This document shows positions 26,525-39,749 of a stretch of 64,000 bases of DNA, in pieces (within the stretch, counting starts at the first letter, position 1; each line of letters opens with the position of its first letter). Below the pieces are notes generated by a model, which worked only from the letters and a program-made list of their open reading frames with translations, made no database searches and was not told the DNA's origin. This stretch comes from Liolophura sinensis (taxonomy: Eukaryota; Mollusca; Polyplacophora; Chitonida; Chitonidae): the NCBI RefSeq assembly GCF_032854445.1, contig NC_088295.1, positions 55,287,249 through 55,351,248 of the forward strand, written 5' to 3'. The position numbers and the translations under genes were made by a program.

Positions 26525-27829
26525 CAGACTTAAATTGAAGGTTACATGACACATCCCGCAATTGAATTCTTTTCATTTTGTTATGGTTATATACTGCGTA
26601 AATCTTCAGAAATTATACTTTGCGTGCATGTACACACATGTTCTACAGTACATCTTACAGAACTTTCCCAGACCTTTATTGACAGGGTCGAATAAGATTT
26701 CTGAGAAATGTAAATTTCATGCGTGACCCAGTTCAGTTTTAGTCTTTCAAATATTCGAACACAAGAACTTGCAATGCATCATGTTATCAGGTAGGTGCAT
26801 GTACCATGGAAACAATCAAGAATTGACATTTTGATTGAACTTTGACCTTTAAAAACTGTTAAAAATCAATTTGGATACAAATGTAAACTTTGCAGCACAC
26901 TGTGGAAATCCTTATAAAGCAGAAAACAATCAAAATTAGATGACATGCAGATTACAGCACTCAAAAGGCTAAAAGTGATTGAGAAATAGGAGTCCTCTAC
27001 ATCAAAGTAGTTGTATGTGTGTGACTGGTAGACCGGTTTCTTTAATGGCTTTAATAATGTCATGTAAATGTCATGGGAAGCCCTGGTAGGCCAGGAGCGG
27101 ACATCAAACAGTAAGCTCTGGAACAGGATCATTCATGGACAATGGCTAGCTCCAAATACCAGAAAAACACCAGCATTTTATGGCAAATTAACATACCTGT
27201 CAGAAGCTCAAGAAATGTCCTTGTCAAGGGGAGAGCAGAAAAAAAACAACCCAAGACATAGTTTCTGTTTGAAACAAATTGATCCAACCAAAAGATAAAT
27301 GCATATTAGGTAATCTTATAGTATGTCTGTGTTCTTCAGTGCACAGATGTTTGATTTTATTGCAGCTTTGCATGATAGGTATACAAGAGCATGTACATAG
27401 TAACATGTGGATAATCTCTCAGTGTTTCAGTACTTTTATTTTAAGGGATTGATCTTTAAGATGCTGGCAAACCTTCATGTTTTGTCCCAGTTTCATCATT
27501 TATAAATCTTTCATACCTTACCATGTATACCAATCTGGGGCTATCTTCGGAGAGCATTCCGCAAAAGTCTTCCTTCATAATTGATGTGACTTACCATGCT
27601 GCAACATAAACTGTGTTTAGAAATTTCTGAGGAAAATCTAGAGTATGAAGTGTGATCGTTTAAAGTAAAGTTCCTTGGTTACTTCGTAATGCAATCTGCA
27701 TGGAAGTTGATAACTAGAAGTTGTTTCTGTGAATTTGTAAATGTACATGTCCTACCACAGGCACATGTGTAGCTAACGGATTTTTTTTAGCACACCAGCA
27801 TTCGTAGCAGTGACTCATTTTGAATTTAA

Positions 27830-27960
27830 AGTCAGTACAGCCACTTGGAGCCGAGCAAACTAGCCCAACACCCGCTTCATATCATTAACTCCTCGTCGTC
27901 ATGTGACTGAGCAATTCATATGTACCGTGTAGAACCCAAAACATACATGCATATATATAC
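27830..27960 (+). mobile_element. SINE family 4, 3' fragment
   Basis: CTCGTCGTCATGTGACTGAG, CAATTCATATGTACCGTGTA and GAACCCAAAACATACATGC align with the last part of the element at 25,388-25,740. Confidence 0.5.
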
Positions 27961-30218
27961 TTGGTGTCATTAATTTTTAAATTTCAACGAATTTGTATAC
28001 ATGATGAATTTTTTAAAAATTTAGCTGTAGGCCGCAAATTCAAGAGATTGTCATGCCAGGTGGCCTTGAGGTTCAGCCCCTGTTTGTTTATTAGTTTTAA
28101 ATATCTTGAAACTTGCACTAAATAAAGTAAAACTCACTCCAATACTGTAACTTAATAAATTAATGTTTACAAAGCTTTGTACATAATATGGAAATATACA
28201 TGTAATATTGGTGTTAAATGTAGCATGAAAGTTTTGAAAAACAAAAATGTTAGGAAGTGTTGTGATGCGCATTTAGATCTTATCGTTTATATGAATACAT
28301 TTTCATCTTAATAAGGTTAAAGACATTTCGACATTTTCAAATGTGTGCGTTATTTCTGAAGGACTTGTCTTTGTGTATGGACAGTGGATTTTTGAATGGA
28401 GAATAGGATATTTCAGTCATCCATGAGTAAGCAGAACTTTATTCATTGTGAAGGTCGACGTTCAGAGAACTCACTGGGGCATTAAAAAAAAACGGTGGAT
28501 GAAATTCAAACTGTGTGCCTTTAAAATTAAGCTCTCTAATATTCTGACTCACGAACATCTGCTAGAGAGGAACACTCCTTTGTGGCAATCTAAACACAAG
28601 TAAGTGGGTGCGTTTTATTGGTTTGTACCTTGATCCTATTGTTTAATTTGATCAAACTTATGTTATTGTCTTATTTGTTGTAACAACAAATGAACCGGCA
28701 TGTAAATTTTTGCTAGTACATACATGTGAGTTGTAATTTCTCCTTTGTTTTCCTTTCTTCCAATTTACTTCTTTTGCTTGTGGTCCATTCAATAACCGCA
28801 CACTTTTGGGAACTTCGGAAGTAAACAAGAAGGCATTGCCTAAGGCTAGATTAAATGCTTTAAACTAGGTGTCTTAAACTGTGTCCATGTCTTACAAGTT
28901 TTGCAACTCTTCACAGCAAGTGGGAAAATATTGTGCTATAAATAATAGTCAGGTTGGTACATGTATGTTCTGGTGAGAGAAGTTCTGATTAAGTCCATTT
29001 GTCAAGGCTTTGATATTATTATTTTGGCACTGTAGACTTGTCAGTGTTTGTATTATTCTGCAGACCTTCAGTTGACCAGGTAACGTACAATACCTTCCTA
29101 CACAACTCTTTACTATTTACACAACTTTTGTTACTGAGCTCTGGGTATACTCTATGCTTATATAGTTGTAAGGCTGGGTTTAGCTAGCTAATAAGCCTGC
29201 ATCCCTCACAACATTTCCCCTGAGCCAGACTTAAATTTCTCTCGACTTAAAAGCCACTTTGAGAGAGTATCTTTAAAGAGGCGAGATCTGCACACAGCTC
29301 ATCGTGGCACACTATTGTCTTACTGGTGTAGTGTCTCTGTTAAGTCCTGTTGACAAGAGTGTTAATACGTTTAAAGGGCTTTGAATGAGTTTACACAAGT
29401 TTGACAACTGGATATAACAGGGCCCCGAATACCAGAAAGCGAGGAGTGATGTCGTGATTAAAAATGGCTTTTCTGGGTGCCTCGTTACATCTGAGGGTCG
29501 GTGTCAACTTAGCTCTGGTAATAACGGTGGGAGGAGTGGAAATTATTGGACGGGTTTTTCAGGCCTCTGGTTCCTTTGTTCACTGGAGTTCTTCATTCTT
29601 CAGCCTGTGAGAGTAGCAGGGTCACAGGTTTGTGGCTTGACATGTGCTCTGGTTGTGCATGCTCCCATTTATCCAAATCCTGGTATGTCCACTCAGTGTT
29701 TTCCAGCTTTCTGTGCCACTTTTTGTCTTTATTTCTTCCACAGAGAAAAAACAGGGAGTCAGAAGAGTCAGAACTTGACACAACACTGACTTGTGCCCTA
29801 TGCTTTGTGTGAAAGTAGGCCGGGTACATATATGTAGGTTGTAACAGATTGCTCATATTTTGGCTAGGAAATTAAGCCTACAATAGGACTGAATCATTTA
29901 TAGAGACTGTCTAAAAGCTGTGGTAAGTCAGGTACTTCATACGTATGCATGGGTAGTGGTGTTCGATGACTGGATCATTGCAGTAACTACACGGTACACT
30001 GCTACTTGTATTGGACACTGCCTCAGCCCCTGTGCCATAGAAACAACACTCTCATCCACGGCCTCTCTGATCACTGAGGTGTAGATCTGGGGGTGAGGAG
30101 GGGGGACAAATTAACCAGCATGCTCCCCCTCTGAGAAAGACCAGTGGTAAACACACAGGACAGGGGCACATCTACTCTTTTATAGGGGCATCAATTAAGG
30201 CAAGTTTCATTTTTGCAG

Positions 30219-30234
30219 GGCCTCATAGCAGAGA
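30219..30234 (+). other. Probable 5' UTR part of the start-codon exon
   Basis: Sixteen bases lie between a TTTCATTTTTGCAG acceptor and the ATG. If the acceptor is used, the gene has at least one non-coding exon upstream. Alternatively transcription starts close by: a weak TTTTATAG sits near 30,178, and then this acceptor would be fortuitous. Confidence 0.55.
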
Positions 30235-30352
30235 ATGGAACGACTGGAAAAGTTCCAGATCATCTTTAACAAGCCCACAGCCACGTACTTCGCTGGCGAA
30301 ACTGTCTATGGATATGGCTGGGTGGTATTGCGGGAACCAATATTCGTTCAAA
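30235..30352 (+). CDS. Arrestin-domain protein, coding exon 1 (start codon)
   Basis: Encodes residues 1-39 plus the first base of codon 40. The peptide begins MERLEKFQIIFNKP and continues with TYFAGETVYGYGWVVL, the first beta strands of the arrestin N domain; the F..NKP...Y..GE.V.G pattern is typical of alpha-arrestins. The ATG has A at -3 and G at +4, a strong start context, and no other ATG lies between the acceptor and this one. The exon ends CAA-A followed by GTAAGT, a near-ideal donor, in phase 1. A CAG acceptor after a T-rich tract at 30,205-30,218 suggests that 16 bases of 5' UTR (30,219-30,234) are spliced to an upstream non-coding exon. The open frame running past the donor to 30,438 is intron. 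Confidence 0.88.
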
Positions 30353-30877
30353 GTAAGTCCTTGATTTACTATACCTTCTTCGGAGCAACTCTGTATATAG
30401 CCACTAGCCAATATGTCTTTTCCTGTAATTCATCGTAATATTTGCATGTGTATGTTTCTCTATGACATCTTCAGATGAAGTATTGTTTCTTTGGTTAAGT
30501 GAAACATGCAATTACCAGGTGATGTTTTTTTTTTTATTTCATTAGTTAAAAATTAATTATGCTTCGAAAATGTTGATGAACGTGAAAGGCCTTGGATTTT
30601 GTGGTAGTTTTGATTGTATATGTGTACATTCTTTGATGCTCTTATCAATAAAAATTTTTTTTTAAAAGCTCTGTTGTGCAAAATGTTGAACATTTGATTA
30701 AAATTGTGCTAGCCTTTTGTAGTAGTGAATCCAGTACATCAGCTCCTTTTTTTAACTATTAGCTAATGAGTGCATTCAACTTCAGGCAGTTCATTTTTTT
30801 TTTTTTTGTGAAAGTGAATTATTAAATATGCGATCCTCTGCATCATATATATGTATAATAATGCCAAGTTTTTTTTT

Positions 30878-30894
30878 TGGGGGGGGGGGGGGGG
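30878..30894 (+). repeat. G17 homopolymer
   Basis: Seventeen G directly after a T run, in the intron after exon 1. Confidence 0.9.
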
Positions 30895-31534
30895 ACTTTA
30901 AAGTTTATAGTATAGCTATTTAGAAATGTTTACTGTTGTCAGAGGTACTGTATCATTGGCTATTTATTTGCCTTCAATATCGTGATCAGTATATTGTTGA
31001 TCAGCTGTGTATAGTGTCTAATTTACATATTAACTTACACTGCCTATCAGCCTGCCCAAGGCTTTATACAAATTTTGCATTTTCTCGCCTTTGTCTACTT
31101 TGAGGCCCAGGTGTAATTGATTCTAGAGTTTAATTCTCTGACTATGAAAACCAAACATGTATGAGTAAATGTTTTCATATCCGTGTACTGTATGCATTTC
31201 AAATTTCATTGAAGATTTTAAGAATTTAGGTTAACTGTACTGGGTATGTTAAAATGATATTTGGATGAAGGCAGATCTCTTACATGTATATTGCTGGTTA
31301 ATGTGACGATATCCGTATAATTTTGTGAATTAATAGAGCTGGTATTTGAAAACAGCGACAAGTAAAATCAAATCATGATCCTAATAAATATTTTTTCAAG
31401 GTCTTAAACCATGTATTAGTGTATGATATAGTAGTTCTGGAAATTCAGGTAATGACATAGACAGTTAAAGAACGTTTACACCCCTAATTTTGTCATCACA
31501 GTAGTGAAATGTTGTTACAGGGAAGGGGATGATT

Positions 31535-31745
31535 GTTTTATTTATTTATTTATTTATTTGATTGGTGTTTTACGCCATACTCATGAATATTTCACGTACA
31601 CGACAGTGACCAGCATCACTGTGGGAGGAAACCGGGCAGAGCCCAGGGGAAACCCACAACCATCAGCAGGTTGCTGTCAGATCTTCCCATGTACGGTGGA
31701 GAAGAAGTTGAACTCACATTGATGAGAGGCTCCTGGGCCTAATAA
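31535..31745 (-). mobile_element. SINE family 1
   Basis: (TTTA)n tail, TTGGTGTTTTACGCCATACT, GTGGGAGGAAACCGGGCAGA, AACCCACAACCATCAGCAGG, and head GTTGAACTCACATTGATGAG then GAGGCTCCTGGGCCTAATAA. It lies directly upstream of a second, different SINE (31,830-32,131). Confidence 0.8.
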
Positions 31746-31829
31746 ATATTTTGCTGTAGTTATTAAGTTCCATCGTGAATTTATATACACATTTTAGTAT
31801 AATAAGAAATAGTTGATGTTCAGCATAGG

Positions 31830-32131
31830 TGAGCGCGTCATCTGTGTTGTCAGATGTTTCCCTATCAAGCACTAGAACACCGAAAATATGGCTTCAATCC
31901 AATTCTGAGACAATTTTTAAAATTCGCCTGCTTTCATTCTCCCTCTGGCGATGGTCTCAAGAAGCAGTTTACAGCACACTCTTGTGTGGTGTTACATGAA
32001 GTTCATGTATGTCTGTGGTTTACCCTGGGTGCTAGATCTTGTTTCCTAGATCCACCCATGAAACTAACCCTCATTGCATCATCGACAAATGCAGGAGTAC
32101 AGTGTTAAACAACCATGAAATAAATAAATAT
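31830..32131 (+). mobile_element. SINE family 3 (different core, related tail)
   Basis: A B-box-like GGCTTCAATCC lies near 31,890. The middle TCTTGTGTGGTGTTACATGA differs from families 1 and 2, but the end GTACAGTGTTAAACAACCAT plus AAATAAATAAATA is the same style of tail. An open frame at 31,854-32,108 runs through it and is not considered coding. Confidence 0.55.
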
Positions 32132-33819
32132 TCATCAGAGAACATGTATAGCCACTAAATGCCAGTGGTCACCCCAGTCCAAACTCTACTCAATGTTGAA
32201 TTATACATACTGACCTCAGACCCTCTGGCTCTGGTATTCTGCTACCTATAGATGTAGCCGGTACATATGTTACCCAAGTATTGATTGATCTTTACAAGGC
32301 TATTCAGTTGTATAAAATGAGGCTTCCCTACCCTCAGGGTGTCCCCCACAGACAATAACAATCAATGGACCTTACAGACTAAACCTGATTTGCTTTCATC
32401 AAACTTCGTCACAGCGTGTCTCAGCCCCCCAGTCCCCTAATCTAATCGATACTCACTTTTGTTCGGCAAAAATCAAGGAATTTGTTACCGTAGCTGATTA
32501 AATATAAGTAAATGTAAAACATCACTCACATGAGAAGTGTTCACAATACCTCAAATAAGGCTTGTGACGAAAAGAGAAATGTGAATTGTGGTTCTGATGG
32601 ACTAGCGTTAAATTAGGACTGCATCCTGTAATGAAATAAATTTTAGGTTTATGAATTATAACATATTTCTAGCTCAATGTTTTACATTTCCAAATTAGTT
32701 TGAGACTGTAAAACATGCTTAAATGTATACATTTTTTTTAATTCTATAAATTGATGAAGTTTTTTTCCTTTTCAATTTTCTGTAAATTTGATGAACTTCT
32801 CTTTATAGTGAGAGTATTTTTAAAACCTTTTTTTTTTATGTGAGATGGGGAGTCAATATCTCGGTCCTAATTTAGTGTGATCTCTGACATCGACTTTCTG
32901 CAGAATGATTTTATCTATTTGTATACATCTCGTACCAAACATCAGTAACAAGGTAGTTTTTTGTACCAAGCATCATTACCCAGGTAGATTTTTTTTTATT
33001 GATCAAGCATCATTAAACTGGGATGAATAGGTATTCGTACCTTCTGGTACATGATATGCCATTCATGCTGTTTTGACAGTTTCTGTTTGATCATTCTCAA
33101 AGTCCAAAAGTCATGGTGTTTGATTACATTGATTCCGATTACTTTGATCACGTTCGTGTATGACCAGATATAGGAACATTGCAAATGCTGATTTGTTCAT
33201 ATTTTCTGTGGAACAGAATTTAGCTACACGCATACCGTATGATGGTAGATATCTCCATTGTGGTGCCTAAATGCCAGTCATCCCCCACCCACCTACCTAT
33301 AATGTATAATGTACCAGTATATCATACACTCACATCTGACCTCTGTCAAAGTGGCTTAACAAATAAGCACACCGGCCACATACATTAGTACATTCCTATA
33401 CCGCTGTACTGATTTACCTCGCATTTTGTTCCTAATGACCACCATATTTTTAGTTTTGTGCCGAGTCAGTAAACCATGGGCTAAACATTGTTGAGGAAAA
33501 CATCCGAGAGGTTCTCCTCAGAATTTATATATATACATATATGTATGCATTTTAGTGGACATTCGTGAGAAGGTTTGGATCTGTGTACATCTTCATACAT
33601 CTTTCAGTGAATTCATCCAGTCTAGTAGCAACTGGGAGGGTGATGTAGAAGGTGATCAGATATGTGTACATGCTAGTGTGTCTGAATGCATGTGTATGTA
33701 TGTGTGGGCATTGGCATAGTTGTGTGAAAATTCTTTCAAAAAAAAAAAAAGTACAGAAAAATAATAGATCATGCAGTACAATGTTCATAATGATTTCCTT
33801 GAGAATTTGAAACTTTATA

Positions 33820-34047
33820 CCCTAATTCTTCAACATTTTCCAGCACCTCTGCAACCTATATTTTGAAACATTCTGATAGAACTATAGGGGCTAGAGAAAT
33901 GACTTGCACAGTTTTATGAACTTTGCATCATATTATAAAGTGACAACAAATCATTTTAGTGTCATTTTAATAATAACAGTATGCTTAAATTCCATCCAAA
34001 AAAAAAAAAGTGATTTAGAGCTTAAAAAGGTTTGAGGAGATTTACTG
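33820..34047 (-). mobile_element. MITE, interior type C, minus orientation
   Basis: TA-CCCTAATTCTTCAACATTTT on the left, then ATTTTGAAACATTCTGATAG, CTAGAGAAATGACTTGCACA and AAATTCCATCC, the reverse of the 43.7-kb interior. The right end is degenerate (AAAAAGGTTTGAGGAGATTT). Confidence 0.7.
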
Positions 34048-34140
34048 GAGATGTAATGTAATGGATATGTTTTAACATTTTGGTTATTTATGAAACTTTC
34101 ACCGGATGCTTACATGATGATTGAGTAAACCTCTGTAAAT

Positions 34141-34195
34141 CTTACCTGTAAACCTCTTTATTTCTTACCTGTAAACCTCTTTATTTCTTACCTGA
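34141..34195. repeat. 23-bp tandem repeat, about 2.4 units
   Basis: CTTACCTGTAAACCTCTTTA + TTT occurs twice exactly, followed by CTTACCTG; a diverged unit precedes it. Confidence 0.9.
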
Positions 34196-37100
34196 GGGTG
34201 ACTGAGGGTTTACAAAAGCCTTTTGTTAGGCTATAAACTGAGATTCACTAATCACAGAATACATGTACATATATCCAGTGTTTGAAGGCACTAGCACATA
34301 GGCACCCACTTTGCTTTACCATACCAATGTTCATGTCTGATCAGGTACATGTAGGTAAAAAAAGCCAGGGTTCTGCAGTGCTTTGTCCATGCATTAATTA
34401 GTCTGCTACTTGTATATGTATTTGGAGAAGTTCATTCGGGAGTATGGCATATGTACACAGCACCTACAATGTATGTAACAAGTGGATAAATAAATATCTA
34501 TGGACATGGTTGTGTTGATTGTTTGCTTGCCCTATGAAACAGTTTTCCGTAGAATACAAGAACGTCACACTTGGGTTTATTGTTTTCTGTTTATATTTTC
34601 TGCACAAACAAACAAGTTTGTCATCAGCTTTCATATAGAGATAGCCGTCAGAAAATTCCTCTGTGACTTCATGATGTAAAGTTTATTTACGTGCACATGA
34701 TTTTATCAGCAGGTTACAGATCTATGCACAACTTGTTTATTTGTCAAGCAAGTTGAAAAAAGAAAAATGCCAACCACAAAGAGAGTTCATATTGTTCATG
34801 GTGTAATCAATTAGTCAGGTATCGTAGTCAGTCACCTTAGTGATGTATCAGGCATGAAACAGCCTCATAAAAGAAAAAAAGAAAAAAAAATACAAGGAAA
34901 AAAAAGTGAAGTGTGAAGTTGTAGGAGCATTGTCAAGTGTCAAAAAGCCTGAGTGTGTGGGAGTCTCTTTCGATGACTTTCTCTGTAACTCCCAAACTGA
35001 CAGGTGTTAAGGTAAAGGTTACAGTGTCCCCGTGTGTACGACAGGTGTGCACAGCTCACGGGTCATTAATCAGGTACAGGTACAAGTTGCACAGGTAAAT
35101 ACACTCGTAAATTTCAGCTATGCAAATTATTTCGTCTTCACATAGCTGTGCCACGCTGTGATAGGATCAGCAGAATCAAAATCAGAATCAAGCCTAGATT
35201 TCCAAAAATAACTAAGTTTGTACCTTAAGGAATACAGGTTATATGTAATAATTTAGCTTTTAAATTTAAAAATAATGTTTAAATTTCGAAAACTTAAAAT
35301 GCCTTACAGATTTATAGGAAAAACTGTATAATAGTCCACTGCACATTAAGTGTATATACAGTACTCAACTGTATGGTGTGTAAGCCATTGATTTGATTCC
35401 TTGAGTCCCAAGCCATATGAGATAACAAGTGTAATACAACACTGGATATGTAATTTAGTCTCCACTTCAAGGCTTCCATCGTTTTCCTGTGAATTATTAT
35501 TAGATAGCCAAACATTTATCAAGTGTAAATAAGCTTCCAAAGGTGACTGGAGTGTTTATTTCCTCTCTCTGGTTTCCTGGTGTATTCGAGGTCCTGATTC
35601 CTGATCTGGTCAAGTTCGTGGAGTCGTTTTTGTGAAAATAAAGTAGTCTTATATTGCCATGTTGGACAGGCTCCAGGGAATCAGAATGGAAAGCTTTTAG
35701 TCTCAAGTATTTTTCCGTGTTCCAAGACGCGACCTTGATTGCTTACCAAAGTTAGACCCAATGATCAATCAGACGAAAACAGCTCGGCCCATGTTGCTGA
35801 CGTGGTTATTACAGAGAGGAAGCAATCTGTTTTAGCGCGGTCTCGTAGCTGACCGCTTAGCTCAGCACTGAGCGGTCCCTTTGACTCGACATCTGACCTT
35901 CTGAACAAGTCTCCATTGGTAGGAGTTGATCTGGCTGACCTGAAGTCTCGAACATTACGACTTACAGCTAACAGACAGATTAATAAAAGATTAGCTCTCT
36001 AGGTTCCATCTAATCGGACTTTCCACAAGCTGACGCAATAAGACTTGATGTGCTGATTGTATACTTGTACATTGTATTTATATTTCACACACATTTATAG
36101 TACTTACCTCATCTATTCTGGTGTACTTCAGACATTACTTAGTATGTTTTAAATACTGAGAAGATTTGTGTTATCAAACAATCAAAACCGATAATAAACT
36201 TTCATTTGTATACTTTAAATGCCTGATCAGTAATCTTGCTTTGTGGAAAATTTAACAGGGTTGAATTTTTATGACTTTCGTTGAATCTTTCTCACATGAC
36301 ACTGAAACTTTTTTGTTATATAAAAATGGATTGCAAGACGTTTGGTGGGATACTAGATCTGTAGAGCAATTTTTATAATTCGCCAAAAAAAGACAAGGTG
36401 GTACTCTTTTGGCTTTGCTTGTACAGCATTTACTCAAACTTCAGAACAGTTGGTACGTATATACAGTACATGTATGATGACGTATTTTTTTTTCCTTAAA
36501 CAGCTGGAAAAAAAAATATTGTCATCAGCTTTGATCATTAATATCTTTCATTCAGAAGTATGTGTTTTATGTTTTAGGGAAGTGGTTTGGATCAGGAAGT
36601 AGGTCTGTCATATTTCGCATAATAATCATACAGACGTGTCCTATTCTGAAGCCACACTATATATTACATTTATTTGAGTTGAAAAGATCTCTCTAACAGT
36701 CCCCATAACATGATACACTGTAAATGTATATCGATTGGTGAGTATATTTCTTGTTGGTTGATATTTTAAACTGGGTTTTCCTTTGGAACTCCTGAGGTGA
36801 AAGTTCACCATTAGGCTGAAATGTATCACCTCTGGTTACATTTTGAAAGACATTTTTCACAGGTATTTAAATAATGTATATCAAATTTTTTATGTCACCT
36901 TGACACCTAACAAGTTGTAATAACTGTTTAGGTGAGTGCATGAAGCATATATATGTCTGCTTGACCTGAAATGACTCACAAGAACATTTTTGTCCTCAGA
37001 AACCCACAAATTTGTAAGGTCATTTTAAACTACTGTTAGTATATCAGTTGACCCGAAAGGATTTCGGGCATATACTTCCTACTGAGGGGGAATCCACAGG

Positions 37101-38059
37101 CTTTAGAACTAGGGTAAAGCTGTAGTAATGGATTTATTTCACAACACCCACCCAGCTGCTCCTTACATCTGGTAACTTGCTTGGAAGTCCTGCAGTCTAC
37201 ACCTATGTTTATATGTACCATGTAGACATATTGTAGAGCTGGCATGGCACGTTAAGCTAAGTGGTTGAGCTGGGGTACATTACCTTCACCTCATTTAAAA
37301 TCACTAGTTGTATCTGGTGGGCAAGAAAAAAAATGATAACCATCCTAAGTTTGCAATTATTTCAAAAATTTGCGAAAGTAGGACTTCCATATTTTACTGA
37401 CATTTTTAACGGATATTTATGCACTCTTCCTGAAACTGTGGGCATGATAGCTCAGTTAATGCTGCTTTGTTCACCTGAAAAGATGTCATATAAAGAAACA
37501 CCATCTTAGGCACTCGATGCTACTCTGCCTGATACTGTAATTTTCTGGGATGCACTGCTGAATTTGTTGCGGTTTAAGATTTGTTCTGAAATTTTCATGA
37601 AAGATATCTTATACCCATGGAATGATGTGTGTGAAACAATTTCAGTCTTACACTTGGAGACATTTTGAATAATTTATATATTTTTTTTTTTCTTTTTTCG
37701 TCCAACTCAGTATATGCCTCTTTAATCACTGGGTTTCCCTGTAAACAGTCCACAAGTCACACAATATCGCCAATATTGCTTGTTGATCCACATGGTTGAA
37801 GCTTCTGCCCATATCTGAGATTTTGTTGAAATCCAGTCCGCACAATACACCTGGTCCTGCAGAATCTTACCTTGTACTAGCTACTCGAAATTCGCAACAT
37901 GTAAATTATAACTTTGGATGCAGTTTGAACGCATTTTTCCCAAGATTTTGAAGACTGAAATGTATAATTCAGGTAGTGACATATTAACTTCAGAGAATTT
38001 ACAAGATAACCTGTTTCGATATGCCTAGCTGTGGTTGAATTTGTTGATGATACAGGGTA

Positions 38060-38281
38060 GTAAATTCAACCTTTTCAAACACTAAAGCAGTGGGGGGGTT
38101 TGTTTCAGTGGAATGTATGCATAAAGCTATCATGAAATTAACACTAAAAATGATTTGATTGGGTCATTAAAGATGCAAGCTTCACAAAACTGCGCAAATT
38201 ATTTCTCTACACCCCATAGTTCTCGCAGAATGTGTAAAAATATTGGTTACTGGGGCAGTTGAAAAGGTGGAACAGTTAGGG
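38060..38281. mobile_element. MITE, interior type C
   Basis: Left AAATTCAACCTTTTC, right GAAAAGGTGGAACAGTTAGG. Interior GTTTCAGTGGAATGTATGCA, GGGTCATTAAAGATGCAAGC and CAAATTATTTCTCTACACCC match the 6.8- and 43.7-kb copies. Confidence 0.75.
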
Positions 38282-39449
38282 CATACAGGGTATTTAGATG
38301 AAACATCATCACAAACATCATTCAGCTGAAACATCAAATTTCTTTGCTTGAAATTTTTCTTTGACCTGGTAGTCTCTGTTCACTTTTTTAAATTGACCTG
38401 TTCCCAACAAGCTGCTGTCCTGTCGCTCAAGCCTGGATATATGTTTAGGAATGATACAGTATATATAAAGTGTATCAGTCTGTGTTGGTACAGTTTCTTC
38501 TATGGTCATCTGGTTTAGACTTGACCAGATCTGGCCAGGAGAACCTGGGGTTTGATGTTAGCGAGCTTTAAGTAGCCGGGTTACTAGGTGATACCTACCA
38601 GATGGGAGTGCATTCTACTCCGTCAGGGATATCACAGCTACAAGCCGGAGAAATCACAGGAAATCAGAAGAGCTGTTTATTTTAGGAATACCTTTGCTGA
38701 CTTCGTTTACCTCTCAGGTAGCCAAACAAGACCCATGCTCTTCCTTCATTGGCTTTTTTGGCCCACTTTTATATGGTCTCTCTAGTTAGGATATGCAGGT
38801 AATTTCAGATGCACCTTTACTGATGTAAATGTGTGAGAGATTTTGTGGTCAGGTTAGAAGATGGCCGTGAATTTTTGACCTGAGGGTCATTACATGTACC
38901 TTTGCTGCCTTGCAAAGGTCATGAAAAAAGCTGAATGGGCACAAATTAATGTGTCCTGTGTGAAAAAAATCATGGATTTTAAAGCATTTTGGAGAAAGTC
39001 ATGAAAGAAATCATGAATTTTTTTTCTGAGCATTTTCATTTTTACCTGTACGCATATTGACGTTAGTATTGTGAAATTTGTTGCAAGAACAGCGATTGGT
39101 GGATTTCATTTTGTGATTATTCGAGGTTGATAGGGAGACATTTGAACTAACAGCATTTAATGGTGCAGCACTAGTCATCCTGATGACTAGTGTCATTTAA
39201 GATTGTAAAACTCACAAATTATTGATAGATTTGGTAATGAGAAATAATAAAAAGTCATGGGTTTTTGTTTTGAAATATCAGTGGGAAACTTGCCATTCTC
39301 ATGTGTAGTACTATACATGTATGATGAAGATGTAAAAAGTCTCACAAGGGCTACTTTGATATGACATTTTGAATTTGGGGAAGAAAAAGGCTATATGAAA
39401 GGTGTACAGTTACTATTTAAGTATTTACAGAACAGTTGAAATAAAAGCG

Positions 39450-39546
39450 TGGGTGCCAGCAACCTGCAGATGGTCATGAGTTTCCCCCTGGCTCTGCCCA
39501 ATTTCCTCCCACCATAATGCTGGCTGCCATCGTATAAGTGAAATAT
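39450..39546 (+). mobile_element. SINE family 1, core fragment
   Basis: CAGCAACCTGCAGATGGTCA, CCTCCCACCATAATGCTGGC and CGTATAAGTGAAATATT, ending before the usual AAAT tail. Confidence 0.7.
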
Positions 39547-39749
39547 TGTTATAGGATAAGTGACAACATGTGGGATGGTTTATGGTTTGGAGAGAAGGTA
39601 GTAATCAGATAGGTGTACTGAGATTTGACATCAAGATAGCCTATGGTGAATTAAAGTAAAGGAGAGTCCACCACTAAATAAATATCAAGTTTAATTTCAT
39701 TAACAACTACATAGTTGTAGCTATCTTCTGTCAGATATCAGAAATGCTG

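Larger units (their letters stand above)
11177..30218. other. Non-coding DNA upstream of the start-codon exon
   Basis: No protein family recognised. If the candidate exon at about 11,022-11,176 belongs to the arrestin gene, this is its 19-kb first intron; otherwise it is intergenic. It carries MITE copies at 12.3, 13.8, 17.0 and 17.4 kb, SINEs at 21.5, 25.4, 26.4 and 27.8 kb, and a foldback at 22.2 kb. A block at 12,980-13,580 has few stops in several frames on both strands, which suggests base composition rather than coding. Confidence 0.55.

Noticed and set aside
29454-29856. Overlapping frames of 87-111 codons on both strands
   Set aside because: No domain signature, and they overlap in opposite strands; most likely chance openness.
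30353-30438. Continuation of the start-codon frame beyond 30,352
   Set aside because: A strong GTAAGT donor ends the exon, and the following residues do not fit arrestin while exon 2 does.
31504-31722. 72-codon frame
   Set aside because: It runs through a minus-strand SINE insertion.
34141-34195. Short direct repeats as a CRISPR array
   Set aside because: Units abut with no spacers, and the window is eukaryotic.
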